This document shows, one piece after another, positions 13,555 through 21,879 of a stretch of 26,503 bases of DNA. How positions within the stretch are numbered: the stretch's first letter is position 1; every line of letters starts with the position of its first letter. The notes below the pieces were generated by a model. That model was given only the letters and a program-made list of their open reading frames with translations, searched no databases and had not been told where the DNA came from. Origin of the DNA: an uncultured Bacilli bacterium (GTDB lineage Bacteria > Bacillota_I > Bacilli_A > RF39 > UBA660); NCBI GenBank assembly GCA_947629115.1, contig CANRCL010000004.1, positions 1-26,503 of the forward strand, written 5' to 3'. The translations under genes were made by a program, and so were the position numbers.

Positions 13555-14517
13555 TTAATTGTTATTTTTATACCAATCAATAAAATTTTTTATTCCTTCT
13601 TTAAAAGTTGTATGAGGAGTATAACCAATCAATTCTTTTGCTTTACTTATATCAGCAAAAGTACGATCAACATCTCCTGGTTGCATAGGTTGTCTATCAA
13701 TTTTAGGTTCAATTCCTAATACTTCACCAATTGTATTAATCATTTCTTTTAAAGTTATAGGATTATTACTACCTAAATTTAATATTTCGTAAACATTATC
13801 ATGTGTCATTACATAATCACAAGATTTACAAATTCCATCTACAATATCATCTACATAAGTATAATCTCGAGATGTTTCTCCATCTCCATACATTGGAATT
13901 TCTTTACCTTCCAACATCAATCTAGTAAATTTATTTATTGCTAAATCTGGTCTTTGTTTAGGACCATATACTGTAAAAAATCTTAACATAATTACATTCA
14001 TATCATTTAGTTTATGATAAACATGTGACATTACTTCATTAGCCTTTTTAGTAGCAGCATAAGGACTTATAGCAAAATCAACTATCATATCTTCTCTAAA
14101 TGGAATTTCTTTACAATTTCCATAAACACTACTGCTTGATGCCATAACCAAATTTTTAACATTGTGAAGTTTGGCTTCTTCTAAAATATTTTGAGTACCT
14201 AAACCATTTACTTCTTGATACAAAATCGGATTTTCAATTGATGGTCTAACACCTGCCATTGCTGCAAGATGCATTATAACATCAATTTTGTTTTCATTAA
14301 AAATTTGTTTAACATCATCTCTTTTTCGAATATCTCCACGATATAGTTTATAATTTTTATTATTTATAAACTCTTCAACATTCTTTTCTTTTAGTTTTGG
14401 ATCATAATAATCACAGAAATTATCTATTGTTACTACTTTATTCCCTTCTTTTAATAATCTTTCGGTTAATGTAGAGCCAATAAATCCTGCTCCCCCAGTT
14501 ATAAAATATGTTTTCAT
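13555..14517 (-). CDS. UDP-glucuronate 4-epimerase-like NAD-dependent epimerase
   Basis: A 320-aa extended short-chain dehydrogenase of the nucleotide-sugar epimerase family. The NAD-binding GGAGFIGS lies at 8-15, the catalytic SSSVYG at 128-133, and Tyr153/Lys157 in SPYAATK. DNFCDYYDPKLKEKN (32-46) and AAMAGVRPSIENP (85-97) are typical of the CapI/LspL branch, which turns UDP-glucuronate into UDP-galacturonate. This fits the UDP-glucose dehydrogenase at the other end of the operon. A plain UDP-glucose epimerase is less likely but possible. ATG 14517 overlaps the flippase stop by 4 bp (ATGA), and SD AGGAGG lies within the flippase end. It is the last gene of the operon before the terminator. 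Confidence 0.85.
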   Translation of the reverse strand: MKTYFITGGAGFIGSTLTERLLKEGNKVVTIDNFCDYYDPKLKEKNVEEFINNKNYKLYRGDIRKRDDVKQIFNENKIDVIMHLAAMAGVRPSIENPILYQEVNGLGTQNILEEAKLHNVKNLVMASSSSVYGNCKEIPFREDMIVDFAISPYAATKKANEVMSHVYHKLNDMNVIMLRFFTVYGPKQRPDLAINKFTRLMLEGKEIPMYGDGETSRDYTYVDDIVDGICKSCDYVMTHDNVYEILNLGSNNPITLKEMINTIGEVLGIEPKIDRQPMQPGDVDRTFADISKAKELIGYTPHTTFKEGIKNFIDWYKNNN

Positions 14518-15986
14518 AATTCCTCCTTCATTTTTGGTTTAACCAACATATTCTTTAATTTTATCTTTAAATATTCATACGGCTCAATATTAAAAATTTG
14601 TGACATTAATACATAAGAAATAGCACCACATATAATTTGTAATAATAATTTCCAAAAAGTATGAATATTTAACAAACCTATTAAAATTACTACTATTCCC
14701 ATTACAAAGCTTAATAATAATGTAGGGGCAATATCATATATTTGCTCTTTAAAACTATACTTTATTTTATGTTTTATTACGCTCATAAAACTTATTAAAC
14801 TAACAAAAGTTGAAATTAATGAACCAACTGCTATTAAAAAAACACTTTTAAATACAAAAACGGCTATTAAAACTGTTAACAATGCAAAAACATTAATTGA
14901 TAACATTATATATAATACCAAATCACTTCTGCCGATTGCTAATAGTGCTTGATGACAAGATGATTCTAATGGCCTTGTTAAAAATGATAAACAAAATAAT
15001 TGAATATATGGAACACAAGGCAACCATTTTTCAGTCAAAACCAATATAACAAAATTTTTAGACACTAAAGCAAAGCCAATTAAAATAGGGGCTAATAAAT
15101 AAATACCTATTCTTATGGATTTTCTTAACATTTCTTTTAATTTATTTAAATCACTTTGACTTTTAGAATATGCCGGTAGCATTACCTTATTAATAGAAGT
15201 ATTTATATTTGTTACTAAAATAGATGGATATTTTTTACCTTGGTCATAATAAGCCAAATCTGAAGATCCGAACACTTTTCCAACAATTAAACTTCTTATA
15301 TCAGATTCCAAAGTAAAAATCAAATCAGTTACCAAAACTTTCCAACCAAATGAAAAAATATTTTTAGCTCTTTTTTTAGAAAATTCTAATTTTGGATGCC
15401 AACTTCCAACAATAAGTAAAACAATTGAATCAATAATGGTATTAGTTAAATATTGAGCTACTAATGCCCAAGCTCCAAAGCCTAATACAGCTAAAATAAT
15501 TCCTACAAAGGCTGAAATAATTGTTCCTATAAATGTTGCTACAAAAAACTTTTTGAATTTCATTTCTCTTTGAATATGAGCTTGTTGAATTGAATTTAAT
15601 GCAGCTAGTGGAATTCTAATCCCCATAATCCTCATAATAGATACAAGTTGTGGCATTTTATAAAAACTGGCAATTAATGGAGAAAATAAGAAAATTAAAA
15701 CATACAAAAAAATTGATATTGAAAAACTTAAAATAAATGCTGTATTAAAATCTATATCATTTGCTTCTTTTTTTTGAACAACAGCACTGCCAAAACCACT
15801 AGATACAAAAATATTACAAACTGATATAAAAACTGTTACAATAGAGATTATTCCATAATGTTCTGGATCTAATAATCGTGCTAAAATAATAGTAACAATC
15901 GTTGAAACTAATTGAGCAGATATTCTTTCTGCAAAAGTCCAAAATAATCCTCCAACTATACTGGAATTTTTATTCTTTGCATTCAT
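14514..15986 (-). CDS. Wzx-type polysaccharide flippase (WzxC/TuaB-like)
   Basis: A 490-aa membrane protein with about 14 hydrophobic spans, of the MOP/polysaccharide transporter superfamily. The N-terminal pattern LFWTFAERISAQLVSTIVTIILARLLDPEHYG, then GFGSAVVQKKEANDID, is close to the WzxC/TuaB branch. It would flip the undecaprenyl-linked repeat unit across the membrane for polymerisation by the EpsG/Wzy-like protein in the same operon. ATG 15986 lies inside the end of the ATP-grasp gene (17-bp overlap) with SD AAGGAAG, so translation is coupled. The C-terminus ends in a short Lys-rich cytoplasmic tail. Confidence 0.88.
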   Translation of the reverse strand: MNAKNKNSSIVGGLFWTFAERISAQLVSTIVTIILARLLDPEHYGIISIVTVFISVCNIFVSSGFGSAVVQKKEANDIDFNTAFILSFSISIFLYVLIFLFSPLIASFYKMPQLVSIMRIMGIRIPLAALNSIQQAHIQREMKFKKFFVATFIGTIISAFVGIILAVLGFGAWALVAQYLTNTIIDSIVLLIVGSWHPKLEFSKKRAKNIFSFGWKVLVTDLIFTLESDIRSLIVGKVFGSSDLAYYDQGKKYPSILVTNINTSINKVMLPAYSKSQSDLNKLKEMLRKSIRIGIYLLAPILIGFALVSKNFVILVLTEKWLPCVPYIQLFCLSFLTRPLESSCHQALLAIGRSDLVLYIMLSINVFALLTVLIAVFVFKSVFLIAVGSLISTFVSLISFMSVIKHKIKYSFKEQIYDIAPTLLLSFVMGIVVILIGLLNIHTFWKLLLQIICGAISYVLMSQIFNIEPYEYLKIKLKNMLVKPKMKEEL

Positions 15987-17160
15987 TTGTTTTCTTCCTT
16001 TTTAATTTATTTTTTAACCTACTAAACAAAAAATCTTTATAAAATGCCCAAGTTCCAGAAAAATCGTTTTTGTCAAATTTAGCTGCAATATATGACCTTT
16101 TTACATATTCTATAAATTTTTTCAATGAAACTTTTTTCTTTGCGAGTAGTCTTAAAAATTCTGTTTCATCAAAAAAGTAGCCATCAGGATGCAAGAGCTT
16201 AATATTCTCATCATATTTTTGCTTCAAAGTGCTTAAATACCAAATATAAGGAGCATTAATTCCATTATTTAATAAAGAATAGCCTTGACCACTGTGCCTA
16301 AAATTTATTTCAATTAAATATATATCATCTTTACACACCAAAAATTCAATATCGTATAGTCCTCTATATCCTTCTTTATATAAAATAACTAAAACTTTTT
16401 TTACTTTATCAACAATTTTTTTGCCACTTATGTATTGTCCAAGTACAGTGCTTCCTCCTCCAGGAGGCATCCTAACCATTAACTTTTTAGTAACTCCGCC
16501 AAAAAAATTAGGAGATTCATCAACAATACATCCTTGAGCTAAAATTTCAAATTTTTTATTTAAAAATTCTTGAATAAATATTTCATCATAACCATTGTTT
16601 ATTTTTTCATCTAAAATCTTTTTTAATTCATTTTCTGAATTAGCCTTTACAATATCAGATTTCATTCCAAGAGCACTTATTTGTGGTTTTATAATACATG
16701 GATAAACAATATCATCAGGTATTTTAAATGAGTTGTTTTTTCTTTTTACACTCCAAGATTTAGCCATCGGAATTTTATTTTTATCCGCCCATTTTTTTTG
16801 CTCATATTTATCCATCATTTTGCAAATTTTTCCATTATTATTTTTAAAACCAGGTATAATATAAAAATTGCTTAAATCTTTATAGTGTTTATCTATTGTA
16901 TATTCTGCTAAATCTGAACATGGAACTATTAAAATTTTTTCATCTTCTTTATGCATTATTAGCCAATTAAATATACTCTTTTCATCATTTTTTACTAAAT
17001 AAATATTTTTAGCATATTTTGAATGAGAAATTTTTACTTTTTTTAATTGTTCAATATTTTCGTGAACTAATATTTCCATTTCTACATTTTTTCTGCCAAA
17101 ACACCTAATAGCTGCTAGAGTATTATGATGGTCAACCCCAATAACTAAAACTTTATTCAA
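15970..17160 (-). CDS. ATP-grasp ligase-like protein in the polysaccharide operon
   Basis: A 396-aa soluble protein with an ATP-grasp fold. The N-terminal pre-ATP-grasp domain starts VLVIGVDHHNTLAAIRCFG. The nucleotide lysine is likely in PCIIKPQ (Lys158), the glycine-rich loop at MPPGGGST (231-238), and the Mg-binding Glu284/Asn286 in YLIEINFRHSGQG. Families of this type form amide or peptide bonds through an acyl-phosphate (for example D-aspartate ligase or carboxylate-amine ligases). Beside UDP-uronic acid enzymes it might attach an amino acid to a uronic acid carboxyl group, but that is inference. Start is TTG 17160, the only useful codon, with SD GAGGCG upstream. An internal promoter (17190-17219) precedes it. 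The C-terminal ~90 residues are basic and resemble no family I know. Confidence 0.75.
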   Translation of the reverse strand: MNKVLVIGVDHHNTLAAIRCFGRKNVEMEILVHENIEQLKKVKISHSKYAKNIYLVKNDEKSIFNWLIMHKEDEKILIVPCSDLAEYTIDKHYKDLSNFYIIPGFKNNNGKICKMMDKYEQKKWADKNKIPMAKSWSVKRKNNSFKIPDDIVYPCIIKPQISALGMKSDIVKANSENELKKILDEKINNGYDEIFIQEFLNKKFEILAQGCIVDESPNFFGGVTKKLMVRMPPGGGSTVLGQYISGKKIVDKVKKVLVILYKEGYRGLYDIEFLVCKDDIYLIEINFRHSGQGYSLLNNGINAPYIWYLSTLKQKYDENIKLLHPDGYFFDETEFLRLLAKKKVSLKKFIEYVKRSYIAAKFDKNDFSGTWAFYKDFLFSRLKNKLKRKKTNECKE

Positions 17161-17189
17161 ACTTCATCGCCTCACATACCATCGATATA

Positions 17190-17219
17190 ATAATATCAGT
17201 CAAATGAGTTATTTGTCAA
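17190..17219 (-). promoter_or_regulatory. Internal promoter before the ATP-grasp gene
   Basis: -35 TTGACA (17214-17219), 18-bp spacer, -10 TATTAT (17190-17195). The -35 overlaps the stop codon of the beta-propeller gene. It would let the ATP-grasp, flippase and epimerase genes be expressed apart from the glycosyltransferases. A perfect -35 in the only sizeable gap of the operon favours a real site. Confidence 0.6.
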
Positions 17220-18391
17220 TAAATTGAACTTTTAATTTTCTCAATATTTTCTTTTTTTATTTTAGTAACTGTCCAATACCACTTCTTATGCGTAGAATTA
17301 TTAATTCGAAATAATTTTACTTTATCAAATCTAAATGGTACATAGATATATAAATATTTATTATCAGAAACTATACTGGCTTTATAACGAACACATTTCG
17401 AATAAAAATAATCTTTAGTTTTGCATAAAATATTTAATTTTATTAGACGTGTAAAATTATAGCCATCTTTAGAAAGACAATAATATAAATTATATTTTTT
17501 ATCAATAAATAAAAAGTTATATACATTATTTTCTAATTTAATTTCTCCATGCCAATAGTCACTATTAAATCCTTCGACATTAATAGCTTTTTCTTTTGTC
17601 CATTTTTTTAAATCTTTAGATTCAACAAAACAAGTTGCAAACTTTTTATTAACATAATACATTCTATATTTATCGCCTTGATAGACTAAACTTAAACTCA
17701 TAAATCTAAAATCATTATCTTTATCACTTAAAATTAGTTCTGGTTCACTCCATTTTATTCCATCTAATGATGTAATTCTATAAACATAATTTTCTAATCG
17801 TTCATAACCATATTCAATAGTAAATCTATACCAAATTTCTAATTTATCTGTAAAAATTAAATTAGGATCATTGTAATACTTTTTAGGATTTCTTTCATTA
17901 ACTATATCAAGTAAAGGCTCTTTTAAGCCTTCAGGTTTAAAAAAATTAATTCCATCATTAGAAACTACAATACAAGGATTTTCTAAACTTATGTTATTAT
18001 TATCATATGGTGTATAAACCATCCAAAATTTATATCCATTAAATCCATTTTCAAAATATAAAACCGATGGATGTGTTCCACCACCTGACCCATCAAAAGT
18101 ATTAATATTTATAATTTTAGAATATAATTCATCTTCATTTTTAAATTGTGAAGCTTGTTTTTTAAATAAAAAATAGTTTTTTATTTTAGTTATATTTATT
18201 ATATTTATATTAAAATATAATTTATAAAATACTATTAAAAATATTAAAACACAAATTAAAGTTAAAAATAATAAATACCATTTTTTAAAAACTATAATTA
18301 ATGCAATATAAACAGTAGCTATTACACAAATACTTATTTTAAAGAAAATATTATTTAATATTTTTTTTAATTTTTGTATTATTTGTTTCAT
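17216..18391 (-). CDS. Membrane-anchored beta-propeller, glycoside-hydrolase-like protein
   Basis: A 391-aa protein. Residues ~18-37 and 39-57 are two hydrophobic spans, and the rest looks like a five-bladed beta-propeller of the GH43/GH32-like type. Recurring blade motifs are GGTHPSVLYF (104-113), ENPCIVVSNDGINF, NDPNLIF (174-180, recalling the GH32 NDPN site), YRITSLDGIKWSEPE, YRMYYVNK and YWHGEIK (279-285). A glycan-trimming or glycan-binding role outside or at the membrane face is plausible, but I cannot name the catalytic residues with confidence and the two-span anchor is unusual. ATG 18391 overlaps the upstream GT4 gene by 41 bp, with SD GGGAGATGG. Topology of the propeller (in or out) is not resolved. 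Confidence 0.65.
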   Translation of the reverse strand: MKQIIQKLKKILNNIFFKISICVIATVYIALIIVFKKWYLLFLTLICVLIFLIVFYKLYFNINIINITKIKNYFLFKKQASQFKNEDELYSKIININTFDGSGGGTHPSVLYFENGFNGYKFWMVYTPYDNNNISLENPCIVVSNDGINFFKPEGLKEPLLDIVNERNPKKYYNDPNLIFTDKLEIWYRFTIEYGYERLENYVYRITSLDGIKWSEPELILSDKDNDFRFMSLSLVYQGDKYRMYYVNKKFATCFVESKDLKKWTKEKAINVEGFNSDYWHGEIKLENNVYNFLFIDKKYNLYYCLSKDGYNFTRLIKLNILCKTKDYFYSKCVRYKASIVSDNKYLYIYVPFRFDKVKLFRINNSTHKKWYWTVTKIKKENIEKIKSSIY

Positions 18392-19556
18392 TTAAAACCA
18401 TCTCCCATTTTTTAATGATGATATTCATACTAAAATTTTTAGCTGTTTTTTTAGAAGCTTTTCCCATTTCTTTTCTTAATTTTTCATTTTCAATTAAAAA
18501 ATTTATTTTACTTGATAATTCTTCAATATTTAAATATTCAACAGCAAATCCATTTTTATCTGTAATTATTTCATGAATACATGGTAAATCAAAAGATACA
18601 ATAGGCAAACCACATTCCATTGCTTCAAGTACAACTAATGGCATACCTTCAGCTCTAGAAGATAAAATGTATATTTCTGAATTTAAGTAATCATTAATTA
18701 TATTCTTGCTTTTTCCTGTAATATAAACGTTTTCCTCTAAATTTAAGCTTTTTACCAAATTTTTTAAATTCTTTTCTTCTTTACCATCGCCAACTATTTT
18801 TAACTTCCATTCTGGATGAACTTTAGCTACATCTGAAAAAGCTTGAATTAATAAATCAAATCCTTTTACATTATTATATCTTCCAACTGAAATAATATTT
18901 TTATTATTCATATTACTTATTTTATCAATTTCAAAACTTAAGGGATTATTAATAACAGTAGAATCATATTTAAAATTTTTTAATATATATTCTCTATCAA
19001 CATTAGTTAAAACTATATATTTTTGCAATTTTGCAAGTGCTTTTTTTACCAGAGCATCTTGATGCCATAAAAATTCGCCTTTTAAATTAAAATATCTTTC
19101 ACTATTACTGTGTTGCCATCCAATAAGTTTACAAGGATAATTTATATTTAATAATGTTATGAAAATACTAAAAAATGAAGATACCCCAATAATTACATCA
19201 TATTTTTCTTCATTTAATATTTTTTCTATTTCTTTAAATCCATTTTTATATTTACGATAGTAAATTTTTTCTAATAAACTAGCATTATTCTTAAATAAAT
19301 TTGTATTATTATTCAAATAAATGAAAAACTTTGACCATATTGATAATATTTTTTGAATTTTATTATTCATTTTAACTTGTAATATTTTGACATTATCACT
19401 TAATCCATAATTGTTTTTTTTAGTAGAAGAAATTGACTGAGTACAAATTATTGTAACGTCATAATTTTTTTTAACTAATTCATTTGCAATCATAACAGTA
19501 CATCTTTGAGCACCACCCAAATTATAAATACTATCTAATACAAAACATATTTTCAT
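18351..19556 (-). CDS. GT4-family glycosyltransferase
   Basis: A 401-aa GT-B fold glycosyltransferase that would add a sugar to the lipid-linked repeat unit on the inner membrane face. The N-terminal acceptor domain starts with MKICFVLDSIYNLGGAQRC, the usual glycine-rich loop. The C-terminal donor domain has NIISVGRYNNVKGFDLLIQAF, VGDGKEEKNL, and the sugar-nucleotide site SRAEGMPLVVLEAMECGLP near residue 300 with the E-x7-E spacing of GT4. Donor and linkage cannot be told. SD AGGAGG lies 6 nt before ATG 19556. The 3' end overlaps the beta-propeller gene by 41 bp, so the two are tightly coupled. Confidence 0.9.
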   Translation of the reverse strand: MKICFVLDSIYNLGGAQRCTVMIANELVKKNYDVTIICTQSISSTKKNNYGLSDNVKILQVKMNNKIQKILSIWSKFFIYLNNNTNLFKNNASLLEKIYYRKYKNGFKEIEKILNEEKYDVIIGVSSFFSIFITLLNINYPCKLIGWQHSNSERYFNLKGEFLWHQDALVKKALAKLQKYIVLTNVDREYILKNFKYDSTVINNPLSFEIDKISNMNNKNIISVGRYNNVKGFDLLIQAFSDVAKVHPEWKLKIVGDGKEEKNLKNLVKSLNLEENVYITGKSKNIINDYLNSEIYILSSRAEGMPLVVLEAMECGLPIVSFDLPCIHEIITDKNGFAVEYLNIEELSSKINFLIENEKLRKEMGKASKKTAKNFSMNIIIKKWEMVLNETNNTKIKKNIK

Positions 19557-19589
19557 AATTCCTCCTATATTATAATCTTCTTATATTGT

Positions 19590-20756
19590 CTATAAAAATA
19601 AAATATTATAATATGGCATAATTGAATATCCATCCCACATTCTATATATTCTAAAAATAACCCACATAATTATTAAAATTGTGCATGTAATATCACACAC
19701 TAAATGATATTTTTTATCAATCTTTTCTTTCATAAAAGCATACAAATCACAATACAAAATATATCTTGGTATTTCAAAAAATAATAATATTCTACTAGCT
19801 CCATTTAATAAAATAAAAATTGGTAAAATTAAACTTATATAAATCATCATTTTAAAATATATAAAATGATTAATTTTTTTTAAATATTTTACAAAACTTT
19901 TAGAATAAATTAAAATTAAAACAATACTAATAATTATAGGTATATATCCCATCAATGAAATTTCTATCTTATCTAAATATCCAACAAATCCAGATATTTT
20001 TAAAAATATTTTAGCTATAGGTAAAATAATCATACTACCAATCAAAGAAATAGTAATTGAATACATAATTTTTTTAGTATCTTCAAAATATTTATCAGGA
20101 ATATAATAGCAAAATAAACCTAATGGTAATAAAATGATAGATATATAATGATTAAAGAATGCTAATAAACTAAAAATAATAAAATTTTTATATTTTTTTT
20201 CATTTAATTGATCTATTGCTATAAACCCTAAAGCAGCAGCAAAAGAATTTCTAATGATGTTAATACTTTTTAACAATGGCAAAAACAACAATATCATCCA
20301 AAACCAATTTTTATCATCTTTAACATTTTTATCTATTATATAAATATAGCAAAGTATAATTATTGAATAAATAAAAAATTGAAATACGTAATAATTTCCT
20401 CCTAAAATACGAATCAAAAACATAAAATTAAAAAATAAATATTCATACCCACTAAATAAAAGAGTCTCTTTAATACTAAAATGAACATAACCTAAATTTT
20501 CGAAATAATTAATATAAACTAAAGTATCGGCTCCACCAACTCCTGGAGCTATATATCGAAAACAAGAAAAAAATATAAATATCAAATATATAATTATATA
20601 ACAAATATATTTAGCCTCTATTTGTTGACCAATTAATTTTATTTTAGCGGAATCTTTTTTAAAAATTATAGATAGTTTAAATAATAAGGCTATTAAAATT
20701 GCTAACAGCAAATATACAATTAAAGTATAATTATCCCATTTTTTTATAACTTCCAT
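19590..20756 (-). CDS. EpsG/Wzy-like polysaccharide polymerase
   Basis: A 388-aa protein with about ten hydrophobic spans, fitting the EpsG family of O-antigen/exopolysaccharide polymerases. The most telling segment is SCFRYIAPGVGGADTLVYINYF (about residues 64-85), where the family has an R-x(n)-G-x-D-T-x2-Y pattern. The segment IIRNSFAAALGF near residue 168, a charged outside loop, is also typical. Such proteins join flipped repeat units outside the membrane. Sequence is otherwise highly variable, as usual for Wzy. SD AAAGGAA lies before ATG 20756, which is 19 bp after the previous gene. Confidence 0.8.
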   Translation of the reverse strand: MEVIKKWDNYTLIVYLLLAILIALLFKLSIIFKKDSAKIKLIGQQIEAKYICYIIIYLIFIFFSCFRYIAPGVGGADTLVYINYFENLGYVHFSIKETLLFSGYEYLFFNFMFLIRILGGNYYVFQFFIYSIIILCYIYIIDKNVKDDKNWFWMILLFLPLLKSINIIRNSFAAALGFIAIDQLNEKKYKNFIIFSLLAFFNHYISIILLPLGLFCYYIPDKYFEDTKKIMYSITISLIGSMIILPIAKIFLKISGFVGYLDKIEISLMGYIPIIISIVLILIYSKSFVKYLKKINHFIYFKMMIYISLILPIFILLNGASRILLFFEIPRYILYCDLYAFMKEKIDKKYHLVCDITCTILIIMWVIFRIYRMWDGYSIMPYYNILFL

Positions 20757-20775
20757 GCTTTTAATTCCTTTCTAC

Positions 20776-21867
20776 CTAAAATACTAATCGTATAAATTCT
20801 TTTTCAACATCTTCTACTAAATATTTTTTTTCGCTAAAATTTTTTAATTGACTACTTCTCTTTTTAATTTGAATTTTTAATAACTCATTAGCCCAATCTT
20901 TAGCACTTTCTTCCAAACTTTTGAAAATTACTAAATCAGTAATTTTAGCTTCCCTAGTTATTTTATCAGATATTACACATAAAAGTCCAGTAGCTTGTGC
21001 TTCTATAACAACATTTGGCATTCCTTCAAAGAAAGACGGAAATATTAAAATGTCCATTGCCATCATGTATTCATTAACATTTGGTTGGGGAGATAGTATC
21101 ATAACCTTCTTTTCTAAATTTAACTCTTTAATTTTATCTTTTATTTTTTCTTCTAATTCTCCTGTACCAATAAGAATTAAAATAGAATTTGGTTCTTTTA
21201 AAGATATTTCTTTAAAAATGTCTAATAAAAATAAATGATTTTTTTGTTCATTAAATCTTCCAATATGTCCATATACTTTTTTCTTTTCTATTTTTAATTC
21301 TTTTCTTATTTTATTTCTTTTCTTTTCATTGAACTCAAATATTTTATAATCTAATCCGTTATGCAAAATTTTGGCTTTTCCATTTTTTATACTATTTTTG
21401 CCAAAAACAAATTCAGCTGCTTCTGTTGAAGGAGCAATTTTAACATTTGGAATAATTTTTGGCAAAAAAGAAAAAAACTTATTAATAAATTTATTGGCAA
21501 ATCCTCCAGTTAATCCAGCATTACTGGAACGATAAATTAATTTTTTGGCACCACCTAATTTAGCAGCAAATAAATCCAATGCCGCTAATGATTGTTGACT
21601 TGTTCTCAAAACATATTGATAATTTTCCTCTTTAACAATTCTTTTTATTTCATTAAAACATTTTATAGGATGTTTAGATTTAGGAACAGTATGGAATATC
21701 TTACCACCTAAACTAATAATTTCCGCATCATAAAAAGCTTCTTTATCAGTAAATACGCAAAAATCCATTTGATATTTGGTTTTATCTAAACTGCGATACA
21801 TTTTCATTAAAAATGTTTCTGCACCACCTTGATTCATGGCACTAACAATACATAATAATCTTTTCAT
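20776..21867 (-). CDS. GT4-family glycosyltransferase (EpsF-like)
   Basis: A 363-aa GT-B glycosyltransferase. The N-terminus MKRLLCIVSAMNQGGAETFLMKMYRSLD is the pattern seen in EpsF-type enzymes. The acceptor domain contains YRSSNAGL, and the donor domain begins with YGHIGRFNEQKNHLFLLDIF and carries IGTGELEEKI and the donor site FEGMPNVVIEAQATGL (about 278-293). Substrate is not predictable. SD GAAAGCGGAT lies before ATG 21867, which is 12 bp after the two-domain glycosyltransferase stop. Confidence 0.9.
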   Translation of the reverse strand: MKRLLCIVSAMNQGGAETFLMKMYRSLDKTKYQMDFCVFTDKEAFYDAEIISLGGKIFHTVPKSKHPIKCFNEIKRIVKEENYQYVLRTSQQSLAALDLFAAKLGGAKKLIYRSSNAGLTGGFANKFINKFFSFLPKIIPNVKIAPSTEAAEFVFGKNSIKNGKAKILHNGLDYKIFEFNEKKRNKIRKELKIEKKKVYGHIGRFNEQKNHLFLLDIFKEISLKEPNSILILIGTGELEEKIKDKIKELNLEKKVMILSPQPNVNEYMMAMDILIFPSFFEGMPNVVIEAQATGLLCVISDKITREAKITDLVIFKSLEESAKDWANELLKIQIKKRSSQLKNFSEKKYLVEDVEKEFIRLVF

Positions 21868-21879
21868 AATATCCGCTTT

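Noticed and set aside
20921..21238. Plus-strand open frame of 105 codons opposite a glycosyltransferase
   Set aside because: A shadow of the conserved GT4 donor domain, with no regulatory signals.
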